This document shows, piece after piece, positions 9,701-18,715 of a stretch of DNA of 55,549 nucleotides (within the stretch, counting starts at the first letter, position 1; each line of letters starts with the position of its first letter). The DNA lies in the IMG/VR virus record IMGVR_UViG_3300030060_003999, positions 1 to 55,549 of that record; one strand, written 5' to 3'. The notes beneath the pieces were generated by a model. That model worked only from the letters and a program-made list of their open reading frames with translations, was not told the DNA's origin and made no database searches. A program made the position numbers and the translations under genes. The DNA is from a virus.

Positions 9701-12700
9701 TTTTATTTACAGAAGAATTAACGGTTCTCGGACTATTTATAGAAAGAAGCCCATAACTCTCAAGACTTATTGATGAAGAAGATAATAGACTATCCTTTCT
9801 ATCTGAGGTATAAAGTCTTTTATCGGTAGTTCCATATAAGAATAATCTTGGTGCTTTTGCATCAGGGTGATATAATTTATCTTTATGCATAATAGCATTA
9901 TCAATTGGATTACTTACGCTTGGTGTTGATAGAACTCCAAAATACCCAGAAGAAGGAATATAAGGAAATAATCTATTCCAAGAAACATTACTTGATATAA
10001 ATTTTCTATCAATATAATTTGAACCTGTTATCGGTTCAAATCCTCTTTGTTCTAATGGAGTGTGGATATTTCCAACTGTTCCTGTTTTAGATGTAAGACT
10101 TAATCCACCCGAAACAAACGGACTTCCTTTGTAAGTTTGTGCTAAATACTTAAAAATACTTCCTTCATAATAAGGCTGTATTCTTCCTTTACCTTCACTA
10201 CTTTCTAAAACTAAATAATCTTTTTTAAATCCAATTTCTCCTTTTTCTAAATTAAATACTTTATGAATAGAAGCACCAAACTTCTGCGAATAACTATCTT
10301 CTCCTGTCGGAACACTAGCAGAATAAAAAGAAGAATCTATTTCATAATTTACTGGTAATCTATTTGGCCCAATTAAATTAATCATTTGATTAGAATGAAG
10401 ATGCGCTCCATTAGTTAAATGTAAAAATCTATTCTTTTTACCATTAGAAGTTTGCAGCATTCTTGTTTGTGCTTGACCCGCAGGAATATTTCTATCAATA
10501 AAAACTTCTGAATTATATGCAATATAACTTCCGCCATTAGTATCAAGGCGAGAACTATACCCTAAAAATCTTCCAACGAACACTCCATCAATATAAAGAG
10601 GGTCGCCAATTTTTAAATTAAATAAACGAGTTCTTTTGGTTTGATTTATGTCGCTAGTTAATAAAGTAACTTGATTAACTGCTCCAGATTCATTAATAAG
10701 TCCTAAATCTGTAAAACCAGAATCGCTAGTATCAACTTCATTTAATTCTTCTCTTCCTAAAGTTAAAGGAATATATGGTGCTAACTTAACTATTTTTATA
10801 TCATTATTATCTTTAACCGTTAAAACTTCAAAATCCATCAAAGCATTAACAGTATCAGAACTAAAACCATTTATGTCTAATAAGAAAGGTAAATCTTCAT
10901 CAACTGACTCAACTACATCTATGTTATATCCTACGCCTAAAGGATTTGTGTCATTAGAAGTTCCCACTAAAGGAGAACCTTCGGTTAAAGTCAAAGTATT
11001 GCCAGTAAATGAATTACCTGCTGTGAAATGAAATCCTTTATCACTAGTTCCTGATAAACTAGAAACTGAAGTTATTTCTTTGTTTGCTCCACCTGCTTTA
11101 GATAAAGGATAGTATTTAGTGCTTTCATAATAAATTACAGCAGTTGTTCCTTTAGTCAATGGTTTTTCCAATAATGTTCCAGTAGTAGAATTAGCAACTC
11201 CACTATTATTTAATTGTCCTATATACCCATCATTTCCCCAAAGATGAGCATTTGCGGAAAGAGTCACATTAGCACCAAAAGTAATAGTTTCACTATCAAA
11301 ATTCCAAGAAGCAGTTTGTCCTACATTTGTTAATTTATTATGAGGGCTTTCACTAGTCTGTATAATATCTGAAGCAAACTTTGTATTTTTATCTAAAGAA
11401 ATATCCACTAATTTAGATAAAGTGTTTCTTCCTTCTATTGTAAATACACTCATTGAATTATTTATCTTCTTTTCAATTTGTTCAACTTCACCAAAGAAAA
11501 CTTCATGGTTTAATGCAAAAGTTCCTTGTAAATATTCTATTCCATCTATTGAGGTATTAGTAGTAAAAGATAAACTTAAAGAAAAGTCATCGTCAGTTAA
11601 ATCCGTTGGCATAGATGAAATAGGAGAATAATAATTTTTATATTCATTTGAAATCATAATAGCATTCATTTTATTTACTTTATGTGAAGAGAATAAAGTA
11701 TCAGTTAATATTGATTTATCTGTATGGTTTAATCTTCTTCTATAAACCTTTTTATCTAATGCTGTTGCTAAAGTATTTGGATGGACAGAAGTATCAAATA
11801 AAGAGCCTGTTAATGCTCTACTTCTATCATATATAGCAAATGCTCCCGCACCACTCCCTTGACAAATCCAAATTCTATTATTAATTTTAACTTCTATTCC
11901 TGCACCAAACATTAAATATGGATTAGGATATTTTGTATCTGTAAGAGTATAAATATGATTTCCAAAAACAGTATTATAAGCATTTAGTTCAGCAACTTCA
12001 ACCCATTCATTTAAGTCTTCTTCCGATAGTTTTTGAGTAACTTTTAATCTATCTGTGTCAAATACTTTACTAGATAATGACTTAGATGAATCAATTAATT
12101 CTATGCTAGAAAATCCTGATTTAACATCAAAAGTATCTTTAATATGACATTCATAAACTAAAGGCATATGATTATTAACTTCAGGAGAATCGTTATAATA
12201 TACATATCTTTTATTACCGCTTAAAACTAACGAAGCCGAATTATCATCAGTATCTCTTCTTGCATTAATAAAACAACTGCTATAATTTGTTAATGTAGTA
12301 TAGGTAGAACCTAAAAGAGTGCTTTCATTACTTGTTGCAGTATCAGGGTCATCCTTTAGTTTTAATCTATCCACTAATTTAACTTTCATAGCGAACTTAC
12401 TATAATCAATAATCTTATTCCTATAATCAGAAATAGTTACAAAAGTAGTTTTATCGGCATTATTTAAAGTAACTTGTGCTCCCGAACTTGCCGTTTGGCT
12501 TCTAATAAAATACTTTTCATTATGGTTTAATTCTCCTTTTTTATCTAATTTATCTTCAAAAAAGTAAAACATAGGACGAGCGACAACTATTTTTCTATCT
12601 TCTATTCTAAGCCCACAGGCTATGGCAACTATATTCCCAACAGGATTAGTTTCTTTGAATACCATAAACTTAGTATTTTTCGCTATTTCATTACCCAATC

Positions 12701-13103
12701 TTGGGCTAAATTTAAACATATCTCCTGAAATATCAGCACTCAATTTTTCAGTAATTTTAGCAAAATGATATTTATTTTCATCATCTGAATGAATTAAAAC
12801 ATAGTAATTATGATTGGCTAAATCTATTGTGCTTAGATTGATACCCGTTGAACTTTGATTATCAAAACATCTTATAGTAAAACCGTCAGTATTATGTAAA
12901 TTAGAGTATTCTGTTAATAGCCCTGCTCCCAAAATAGGCTCATCTATTACAGGGTCACTACCATATCCGTCTTGATGAATAGCAATAAATCTTCTATCCA
13001 CAGTTGCGCCACTAAAGGTCAATAAAGGATTAGTAGGAGTATCATAATTAGCATCAGCAGGGCTATTATAAGAAGTAACTAAACCACCAACTGTAAGTGT
13101 CAT
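6741..13103 (-). CDS. giant tail hub/tip protein
   Basis: At 2,120 residues this is the largest gene. It is beta-rich with many Ser, Asn and Thr and no signal peptide. Near the C-terminus (about 1,900-2,070) the region with DDIVEIEVEKSKFGYAND, then FDVESSKVKTITVGDIVELES and a final YIEGLE strand, resembles the domain of baseplate hub proteins of the gp27/gpD type. The long body probably forms a central fibre or tip like the Tal and gpJ proteins. It follows the LamG-like protein and precedes fibre genes, as expected for a tip protein. Start is ATG behind GAGGTGG. Hub assignment is inference from position and a short C-terminal resemblance. Confidence 0.6.
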   Translation of the reverse strand: MTLTVGGLVTSYNSPADANYDTPTNPLLTFSGATVDRRFIAIHQDGYGSDPVIDEPILGAGLLTEYSNLHNTDGFTIRCFDNQSSTGINLSTIDLANHNYYVLIHSDDENKYHFAKITEKLSADISGDMFKFSPRLGNEIAKNTKFMVFKETNPVGNIVAIACGLRIEDRKIVVARPMFYFFEDKLDKKGELNHNEKYFIRSQTASSGAQVTLNNADKTTFVTISDYRNKIIDYSKFAMKVKLVDRLKLKDDPDTATSNESTLLGSTYTTLTNYSSCFINARRDTDDNSASLVLSGNKRYVYYNDSPEVNNHMPLVYECHIKDTFDVKSGFSSIELIDSSKSLSSKVFDTDRLKVTQKLSEEDLNEWVEVAELNAYNTVFGNHIYTLTDTKYPNPYLMFGAGIEVKINNRIWICQGSGAGAFAIYDRSRALTGSLFDTSVHPNTLATALDKKVYRRRLNHTDKSILTDTLFSSHKVNKMNAIMISNEYKNYYSPISSMPTDLTDDDFSLSLSFTTNTSIDGIEYLQGTFALNHEVFFGEVEQIEKKINNSMSVFTIEGRNTLSKLVDISLDKNTKFASDIIQTSESPHNKLTNVGQTASWNFDSETITFGANVTLSANAHLWGNDGYIGQLNNSGVANSTTGTLLEKPLTKGTTAVIYYESTKYYPLSKAGGANKEITSVSSLSGTSDKGFHFTAGNSFTGNTLTLTEGSPLVGTSNDTNPLGVGYNIDVVESVDEDLPFLLDINGFSSDTVNALMDFEVLTVKDNNDIKIVKLAPYIPLTLGREELNEVDTSDSGFTDLGLINESGAVNQVTLLTSDINQTKRTRLFNLKIGDPLYIDGVFVGRFLGYSSRLDTNGGSYIAYNSEVFIDRNIPAGQAQTRMLQTSNGKKNRFLHLTNGAHLHSNQMINLIGPNRLPVNYEIDSSFYSASVPTGEDSYSQKFGASIHKVFNLEKGEIGFKKDYLVLESSEGKGRIQPYYEGSIFKYLAQTYKGSPFVSGGLSLTSKTGTVGNIHTPLEQRGFEPITGSNYIDRKFISSNVSWNRLFPYIPSSGYFGVLSTPSVSNPIDNAIMHKDKLYHPDAKAPRLFLYGTTDKRLYTSDRKDSLLSSSSISLESYGLLSINSPRTVNSSVNKTNVVGETSRVSNLDQDYAQSSIISSSKDLSSLKRFGLMRLTDVVMDFAFNIINAEFDVSSSKVVESFPMLATETTVVKGGGSNRTIITHDFNQDIIFNASIDNVDQFDVLFDKTTGYVIGTVASVTTTTVSNDTIVISGVAAGNATRHDGYVPAGQEVGLIKKYWLNPTPTRFLGDIVKVVGRGEQETILFPVNTALANNSKGNDIHMLKGVFAGEDSPSDWIAHYRHEADGNNNSAANTTTRRALRKGTNHGIMSVILPIGFQGLSFLHPTDIGFGTRPDGFIQYNTSIGAGSTAFDEFDTFDVTKRTTNLEQSEFISFLNGLDLGEGSNTSNNHLRDLLKAVNLKPMSSEGNDNSKQGQTSPFLNKATLGAVFKSFNSTDSNGNMLVYPAYTTTEEYGISNTDVAGVYLGFKPHLKLSSVSNDSVKGIKGTTLYKNSFTTTESTRIIKNLDLTGCYLVPAEEGTFYDGEGTTNSSSVASNHQLTPEDNKIIYVVSHEYDISNTGTDDKCVLLTDEGLEVNKMYKIMQPNPICFWDKSPKKIRLNTLSSEYTKSMDKDEMLSPPSAWEQKPTTVGTRENKSNSEGVQSMYVIVDMDNLSGENNTIVKTKAGLNNVLTGIKGEFNISDGNNNIVVSMKSEIIDDDIGKYLEISSMRKIDGVASVSETFELTVNGDITNDANRALIGTTIDISKEVENTIEELLIENDIDFVLTKENYSIFTSPNFQGTSLFNIVKYLLSLKNKKMVDVSGTIQIVSEDDSAYISKYYFTDDDIVEIEVEKSKFGYANDITLYGNKHKAVRKSPREIKKRGKKSLNIFDEKLTTQESVDDEASRLLAIHSSINNVVSFDVESSKVKTITVGDIVELESKAAGLERFRYLVLEMTHSFAGKINFKVGRYIEGLEDTLTKLITDSKDTKSYLRNQEFNVNDSAFDFFDEVNIKEMHLLIRKRHQSGSSLGFTTTLNTNTNPLGFSGGVITITKLIEEDL

Positions 13104-14227
13104 AAATCCACCTCTTCAAATCTTAAATAAAGTAAAGTTTCATCTATTTCAGGAAACAAAGAATTAGTAAAAGTTATTTCTTGTTTTGCTCCTCTTTCAA
13201 TAGATAACTCATGTATTTCACCCATAAACTGTTTATTTGCAGAAGCCCCGCTATCTGTTTCAGAAATCTGTCCTAATAAACAATTAGTTCGTGCAAAACT
13301 AAAAGATGACTTTTTAGTATGTTCTCCACTAAATACTAATTGTCTGTTATAAAACATAAGAATTGTATTTTTAGTTCCATTGAATGAAACTGCAATATGA
13401 TGCATATTATCAACATAAGTTGGTTCTTTAAGTGTTTCTACATATATTTCAGTTCCATTAGGAATAGTCGCTCCATAAGCACTATTTAAAACAACAGAAG
13501 AACCACCAACAGTATCTACTGTTCCTATTGAAGTATAAGTAAAACCATCTCTAATATATAGTCTTTGACTTGAATAATAAGTATCTGCATGAGTCCTAGT
13601 TGAATGAGTATCTAAATTAAGAGTAGTTCCACTAGTATAACCACTAGTTAATGAACCTACACTATCATAAATTATTCTATCATTAGCGTCAAAGCCCGAA
13701 TAGTTGTAATTAGTATGGGCATCTCCATATTTCCACACCCTGCTGGAACTAGGGCTAATTACTACATCACTCAAGAATGTTTCTTGAGTAGAGCCAATTG
13801 TTAAATAAACTTTAATTTTATATTCAGCAGGTTGATTGTTGTTATTTGTTGTTGCATTAACTAAAGTTATTCTAAAGTTATCATTATGGAATAAACACAT
13901 TTCATGCCCGTATCTATTTGCGACTGGCAGGTATTCCTCGCTCAATTTACCTGCTCCCCCTTGTGGCATGATTCTCTCTCCTGTTTGTAGCGCAGAACGG
14001 CCTCTCAGCCCTGCATTTCCCATGCCATTTATGTCATAGGGTGTGATGATTGCTTCAAAGGTAAAAGAGCCTTCAAGCCCCCATAAGCCATAAGGAATAT
14101 CATCAGTTGTGTCGCTTGGAGTCGCATTTATGTCAGGGATATTCTCACTATAACTAATTAAAAGATGAGAATTACACATTATTGGAAAAACAATACTTTT
14201 TTGTTTACCAATAAAAATATCATACAT
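13100..14227 (-). CDS. LamG/concanavalin-like tail protein
   Basis: Starting at ATG 14227, behind AAGGTGATATT, the protein has 375 residues. A longer version from 14257 would lack a fitting ribosome-binding site. The second half reads like a laminin-G/concanavalin jelly-roll: MHHIAVSFNGTKNTILMFYN followed by RQLVFSGEH, then CLLGQISE and GEIHELSIERGA. Such domains bind carbohydrates and are common in phage tails and fibres. It is directly upstream of the hub gene and overlaps it by four bases. I infer a tail-tip protein that touches host surface sugars. The N-terminal half is unrecognised. Confidence 0.62.
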   Translation of the reverse strand: MYDIFIGKQKSIVFPIMCNSHLLISYSENIPDINATPSDTTDDIPYGLWGLEGSFTFEAIITPYDINGMGNAGLRGRSALQTGERIMPQGGAGKLSEEYLPVANRYGHEMCLFHNDNFRITLVNATTNNNNQPAEYKIKVYLTIGSTQETFLSDVVISPSSSRVWKYGDAHTNYNYSGFDANDRIIYDSVGSLTSGYTSGTTLNLDTHSTRTHADTYYSSQRLYIRDGFTYTSIGTVDTVGGSSVVLNSAYGATIPNGTEIYVETLKEPTYVDNMHHIAVSFNGTKNTILMFYNRQLVFSGEHTKKSSFSFARTNCLLGQISETDSGASANKQFMGEIHELSIERGAKQEITFTNSLFPEIDETLLYLRFEEVDL

Positions 14228-14237
14228 AATATCACCT

Positions 14238-14897
14238 TCATGGGAAAATACGAGCAACTGTAAAACTCATATCAAAAGTTACATCTTCGGGAGATTCAGC
14301 ATCAATATTAAAACTAAATTGTGAAATAAAACCACTTAATCCTGTTGAAGTTTGTGAAGTAGGAAAATTGCTCGGTAATGCAACTCTTGAGTTATCTAGT
14401 TGTAGAGCATTTCCCCTAGAAGCAAAAGTAAAAGGAATTCTTTCAGGACTACCTCTTTCAATATAGTTTTCATTTATATTAGATTCATATAAAATAACTA
14501 GTTCATTAAAGTTTTGATATTTGGCTAAACCTGATGAATCTACTCCAGAAGCAATTAATTGAGCCATTTCTATTGCAGTCATATTAACTGAAGTCGCTAC
14601 TTGATTTTCAGGAGTTGTTCCTGTTGTAGTGTGGCTTCTTCTTATTGTTCCGCTTGTAATAACACCATTAATAGTAATTTCTTTACTTGCCATTCCTAAA
14701 TCAATAGCGACTGTTTCTGATTCTCCCCTAGCAATACTTGATAATGGGATAGGTATAGCGGGAACTGTTCTACTAACGCTAATTCCAATTGTCGCTACTT
14801 TTAATGGTATAGTATCTACTTGATTACCATTAACTGCATCAAACGCATTAGTTTTCAAGTAAACATAATGGTCAGGGTTATTTACATCTATCGGCAT
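14238..14897 (-). CDS. distal tail/baseplate protein
   Basis: The 219-residue protein is mainly beta-stranded (IPLKVATIGISVSRTVPAIP, then KEITINGVITSG) and lies immediately after the tape measure. In long-tailed phages this position is held by the distal tail protein or small baseplate proteins that connect the tube to the hub. The central part includes a helical segment (MTAIEMAQLIASG) and the end forms strands again (EDVTFDMSFTVARIF). No enzymatic motif is present. The call rests on gene order; the family is not recognised. Confidence 0.5.
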   Translation of the reverse strand: MPIDVNNPDHYVYLKTNAFDAVNGNQVDTIPLKVATIGISVSRTVPAIPIPLSSIARGESETVAIDLGMASKEITINGVITSGTIRRSHTTTGTTPENQVATSVNMTAIEMAQLIASGVDSSGLAKYQNFNELVILYESNINENYIERGSPERIPFTFASRGNALQLDNSRVALPSNFPTSQTSTGLSGFISQFSFNIDAESPEDVTFDMSFTVARIFP

Positions 14898-14902
14898 TTA
14901 TA

Positions 14903-17900
14903 TCAAAACCTACTATTTCTTAAAATTTGAGTATTTAGCATTTTACCTATTTCATTGGCAACTTTTCTCATTTCTGCCTTAGAGGTATCTTTTGCATTGA
15001 CTACAATGTTGTAGTTATGAGTATGATTATTATTAACAGTATTATTTGTTTGTCCACCGACCATCTTTTTAGACTGGCTATTAGAGAAAACAGTAGAACC
15101 TTTCGGTAATTGAACTAATTCTGGGCCTTCTTCTCCAACTAAATTCATTCTTCCATCCGTTATACCACCCTTTGCTTTACCGCCACCAAACCATTTAGAA
15201 GGATTTAATTTATCAGCAAGCCACTTAAACATTTTAATAACTGGTTTTGTTGCTTTCCAAAGAACAACTCCAATTACAACTGCTAACCAAACTGGCGCAC
15301 CCATGATTAAGGCAACAATTACTCCTATAACAGCAATAACTACACCTATTCTTTTCAAGAACTTTTTACCATCTGTAAGCATTCCATAAATATAATTAAC
15401 TGTTTTATCCCATAATACTTTAGTTAATTCCCAAACTAGCATTAATGCTATACTTAATCCAGTTAAAGCAAGACCTACGGCCATTATCAGTAGTCCTAGA
15501 CCCATTTCAATTAATCCGTCTATTGCTTCACTTATTGAACCATCACCAAAGAAAGCACCAAATACTTTCATAAATCCTTCAAAGAAGATTGATGCTCCTG
15601 CCATAACTATTTCAAATAGAGGAGCAACAGTATCAATTATATTAGACCAAACATCTTTAATTGCAGGCAATATCTTTTTGATAATAATTAAAGCACCTAT
15701 AATTGCAAGAGATACAAATAAGAAATATTTACCAGCAGCCCTTAATATATTCATTATTGCTCCAGGAAATGCTTTAAGACCCTTAAATATCTTAAACACA
15801 AATCCTAATGCTGGGAATTTTTCAAGTAGTTTTTTAGTGGCTTCTTCCTTTAGTTCTTGTAATACGGTTAATTGCTCTTGAGAACCTTCTAATTCTACTT
15901 GTCCTTCATCAATTTCGGAAACTGCTGCTTCTTGATTTTTAATTGCTTGATTTTTATCTTTTGTGGCAGCATCTATCTTATCATCTTCTTTTTGCAGTTC
16001 AGCATCCATTTCATTAGATAATCTTATTTGTTCAGGAATACTTTCCGCAGCAGCGATTCTTGCTTCATAATCTTTAATAATCTTATCTTTGGCTTTTTCA
16101 GATTGTTTGATTTGTTTATTACTAGCATTAATTATTTTTTCTGCACCAGCGAGTCTTTCTTTAGCAACTTTGATGGTTTGCTTCTGTAATTTAATTTCAT
16201 CTTTAAGGTTTTTAATACCTTTAGATTTTATAGACTGTATGTTTAATCCTTCTTGTAATGTTTCACGCACTTCTAGTGCCTTATTCATTTCTTCTTCTGC
16301 CTTAATCATTGTTTGGAATGCTTCTTCTATTGCAGTATCGTCAATACCAAATAAACCTGAATTTCGCATTTCTATCATTGAATCTAAAATTTGTTTAGAA
16401 TCTTCATATGCATTGGAAACTTCTGCTACTTTATCTTTATTTTTTTCTATTGCATCATTAATTTTTTGTATTTCTTCTGCATTATTAAATCCTTTTTTGA
16501 AGGCTTCTCTATTTTCTTCATAAGCCCCTTTTAAATCTACTAATCTTTTTCTATACCCTTGTAAGCCTTTAGTTCTGATTGAGTCTATTTTTTGTTCACT
16601 ATCAATAATCAATTGTGCATTTTCTTCCACCATAGCAGTCTGTGTATCAGCAAAACTAATTGCTGCTTCTAATTTGTTAGAATAGTCTGTTTTAGCATCA
16701 ATTAATTCTCTTTGTATTGCTTCTTCTTTATCCAATAGTTCGTTTAATTCTATTTGTGCTTTGTTTCTTTTAGACCAAGCACCAACATTACCACCATCTA
16801 TTGATTTTTGAATTTTTCTAAGTTTCTTATCGGCTGCTATAATTTCATCGCCCAAATTAGTAAAGGAGGTTTGTAAAGCAACAACATTATCGTCTTTAAT
16901 TCCTTGCGCTGCTCCTAAATCTTTTTGTTTTTTCTTAACATCAACTGTTGATACCTTACTAATATCAAATTTCTTTGCTAATTTAACAGCATCTTTTAAT
17001 TGCTTAATTTGTTGTTTTTTAGCAGGAGTTAAATTGAGCAAAAAATTCTTCGCAAATAACTTCTTTGCTTTTTTAAATGGAGATTTTAATTGTTTAAATT
17101 CATGGCTTGCTCTTTTCTTGAATTGTCCCTTAGTAAAAAATATGTTAGAAAAAGAATTTTTCTTTAGAATTTTTCTTGCCTCTTTCATGTCTACTTCTAT
17201 TCTACTAACCAAAGGCTTTTTCATAAAATTAGCAATTTTCTTAAATCCTTTAAGAGAAGAAGTAATGAAGTTTGGCTCAGATTCACTTCTTAATTCATCA
17301 AGCATTTCGTTTAATTTATCAAACTGTTCTGTTCCTTTTTCAACTTCACCCGACGCAATTATTCCTTCTAATTTTTCTATTTCCTCTCTTACGCCTTTTC
17401 CGCCATCTTTGATTTTTCTAAATGTTCCTCCTAAAAATTGGAAAGAAGATGAGAATTTATTTAGTAATCTAAATGCTCCAGGCGGTAAAAACCCATACAT
17501 AACTTTACGGGCTTTTGCTGCTTCTAAACCAAATACAGTTAATTCTTCTCTTGATGAGGATAAAAATTCTGCAAAATATTCAAGAGTATTTCCACCCTGT
17601 TTTAAGTAAACATTTAATCCTTTAAGAAAAGGAACTGCTTTACCCTCTTTAGTAAATTTAGCAATAGTTGAATTAAGAATAGCGGTTCTTTTATTGAACC
17701 CTCCCATTACTTCTCCTACTTTTGTTATTTGCTGTCCATATTCATTTACTCTTACGCCAGCCTTATCAAATAATTTTTCACCATCTCTTGTAGCAATACC
17801 TAATCTTTTTTGTAATTTAGTTATATCTTCGGTTGCCTTATTAGCCGATTTAATGTTAGATTCATAACTACTTAAACTGTTAATTAGTTTTTCAATGTTT

Positions 17901-17947
17901 CCACCTAAACCTAATATTGAAGTATTAAGTGTAGCAATTTCTGACAT
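14903..17947 (-). CDS. tail tape measure protein
   Basis: The protein has 1,014 residues from ATG 17947 (a GTG at 17956 is an alternative). The first 700 are long charged coiled-coil helices. About 735-905 hold four hydrophobic segments (for example LFVSLAIIGALIIIKK and LLIMAVGLALTGLSIALML), and the C-terminus has a Gly/Asn/His-rich patch (NNTVNNNHTHNYNIVV). The motif GRMNLVGEEGPELVQLP near 940 is a hallmark of phage tape measure proteins. The length would fix a tail of roughly 150 nm. The hydrophobic part probably enters the host membrane on DNA ejection. It follows the frameshifting chaperone pair, as usual. Confidence 0.9.
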   Translation of the reverse strand: MSEIATLNTSILGLGGNIEKLINSLSSYESNIKSANKATEDITKLQKRLGIATRDGEKLFDKAGVRVNEYGQQITKVGEVMGGFNKRTAILNSTIAKFTKEGKAVPFLKGLNVYLKQGGNTLEYFAEFLSSSREELTVFGLEAAKARKVMYGFLPPGAFRLLNKFSSSFQFLGGTFRKIKDGGKGVREEIEKLEGIIASGEVEKGTEQFDKLNEMLDELRSESEPNFITSSLKGFKKIANFMKKPLVSRIEVDMKEARKILKKNSFSNIFFTKGQFKKRASHEFKQLKSPFKKAKKLFAKNFLLNLTPAKKQQIKQLKDAVKLAKKFDISKVSTVDVKKKQKDLGAAQGIKDDNVVALQTSFTNLGDEIIAADKKLRKIQKSIDGGNVGAWSKRNKAQIELNELLDKEEAIQRELIDAKTDYSNKLEAAISFADTQTAMVEENAQLIIDSEQKIDSIRTKGLQGYRKRLVDLKGAYEENREAFKKGFNNAEEIQKINDAIEKNKDKVAEVSNAYEDSKQILDSMIEMRNSGLFGIDDTAIEEAFQTMIKAEEEMNKALEVRETLQEGLNIQSIKSKGIKNLKDEIKLQKQTIKVAKERLAGAEKIINASNKQIKQSEKAKDKIIKDYEARIAAAESIPEQIRLSNEMDAELQKEDDKIDAATKDKNQAIKNQEAAVSEIDEGQVELEGSQEQLTVLQELKEEATKKLLEKFPALGFVFKIFKGLKAFPGAIMNILRAAGKYFLFVSLAIIGALIIIKKILPAIKDVWSNIIDTVAPLFEIVMAGASIFFEGFMKVFGAFFGDGSISEAIDGLIEMGLGLLIMAVGLALTGLSIALMLVWELTKVLWDKTVNYIYGMLTDGKKFLKRIGVVIAVIGVIVALIMGAPVWLAVVIGVVLWKATKPVIKMFKWLADKLNPSKWFGGGKAKGGITDGRMNLVGEEGPELVQLPKGSTVFSNSQSKKMVGGQTNNTVNNNHTHNYNIVVNAKDTSKAEMRKVANEIGKMLNTQILRNSRF

Positions 17948-17952
17948 ATGAA

Positions 17953-18159
17953 TCACTTTTGTTTTTTCATTTGCTTATCCATTTCTTCTGCTTCTAATTG
18001 TAAAAAGGCCGTATGAACACATAATAAATCTTGGACTAAACTTGCTGGCATTTTGTATATTTCAAGTGGACTTATTGCTAATGCTTTCGCTAATGTATAT
18101 ACAACGATTAACGAAGCGTCTTTGGGTTCGGCTTTACCTCCCCTCAATACACGCTTCAT
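17953..18159 (-). CDS. tail assembly chaperone, frameshift extension (T part)
   Basis: This 68-residue frame overlaps the end of the chaperone gene by four bases in the -1 frame. It need not be translated on its own: a canonical A AAA AAC slippery site at 18165-18171 lies in the correct frame, and slipping would continue through CGA AGA ATG into this frame. The result is a fusion of about 191 residues. In lambda the equivalent gpG and gpGT proteins chaperone the tape measure. The sequence is helical (SLIVVYTLAKALAISPLEI). It sits directly before the tape measure gene, as the family requires. Confidence 0.72.
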   Translation of the reverse strand: MKRVLRGGKAEPKDASLIVVYTLAKALAISPLEIYKMPASLVQDLLCVHTAFLQLEAEEMDKQMKKQK

Positions 18160-18527
18160 TCTTCGTTTTTTTCTTCATCCCCCGACGCTGAATCAAGAGG
18201 ATTCGGGAGGATTTCTTTTAATTGATTACCCACATAAGGAGTTAATCGGAGAATATCAACAACACTAAGATGAGGCTCAGTTTTAGCGACAAAATTTTCA
18301 ACCATGTATCTAAACATAGAATTTAAATCAATATCCATGCTTTGTGTTTTGGCATCAATCTTCATAAGACTATTCATAGCCTTATCAACCTCAAGCCATG
18401 TAGGTTCTTTAACCCAGACTTTTAGGTATTCATCACTTTCGGGTGCTACTTTAACATAATGTAGCGTCGGCTCAGTAAGCGCAAATAATACGCTTTTATC
18501 TTTAATAACTTTTTTATCGTTTAACAT
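18156..18527 (-). CDS. tail assembly chaperone (G part)
   Basis: From ATG 18527, six bases behind AAGGTG, this gives 123 residues. A GTG at 18536 is less likely because it falls inside the ribosome-binding site. The protein is mixed helix and strand with an acidic end (SASGDEEKNEE). Size, position between tail tube and tape measure, and the frameshift signal near the 3' end fit the gpG class of tail assembly chaperones, which coat the tape measure during tail building and are absent from the virion. The slippery heptamer is three codons before the stop. Confidence 0.78.
   Translation of the reverse strand: MLNDKKVIKDKSVLFALTEPTLHYVKVAPESDEYLKVWVKEPTWLEVDKAMNSLMKIDAKTQSMDIDLNSMFRYMVENFVAKTEPHLSVVDILRLTPYVGNQLKEILPNPLDSASGDEEKNEE
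18165..18171 (-). promoter_or_regulatory. -1 ribosomal frameshift site (A AAA AAC)
   Basis: On the minus strand codons read GAA-AAA-AAC, so the heptamer A AAA AAC lies in the zero frame exactly as X XXY YYZ requires. A slip of -1 moves translation to CGA AGA ATG AAG and on into the 17953-18159 frame. The location, three codons from the stop of the tail chaperone, matches the widely conserved G/GT arrangement. Confidence 0.8.
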
Positions 18528-18575
18528 ATTCTCCACCTTCTAACCAACAAACAAACAAACGGTGTTGGTGGAATA

Positions 18576-18710
18576 TTACTCAGTAGTTTCTTCTTCTTTA
18601 GGAACTTCCTCTTGTGCTTTTGATTTCTTTGCGGGCTTTTTCTGCTTTGCTTCCGCTTCTTCTTTTAATCTAAGAACATAGGCTCTCTTTTCATTTTTTG
18701 TATAACTCAT
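18576..18710 (-). CDS. small charged helical protein
   Basis: A 44-residue open frame fills the gap between tail tube and tail chaperone. It starts at ATG 18710, behind GGGGTGATTAAG, which overlaps the tube gene's stop. The sequence is strongly charged: a basic helix (RAYVLRLKEEAEAKQKK), a lysine/alanine stretch and an acidic tail (EEVPKEEETTE). It is too small for a domain call and could be an assembly factor for the tube. The good ribosome-binding site and snug fit argue that it is translated. Confidence 0.5.
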   Translation of the reverse strand: MSYTKNEKRAYVLRLKEEAEAKQKKPAKKSKAQEEVPKEEETTE

Positions 18711-18715
18711 CTTAA

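Noticed and set aside
18537-18566. Tandem TTTG units before the tail chaperone gene as a phase-variable repeat
   Set aside because: Only three or four units, and outside any reading frame. It may just be spacer.
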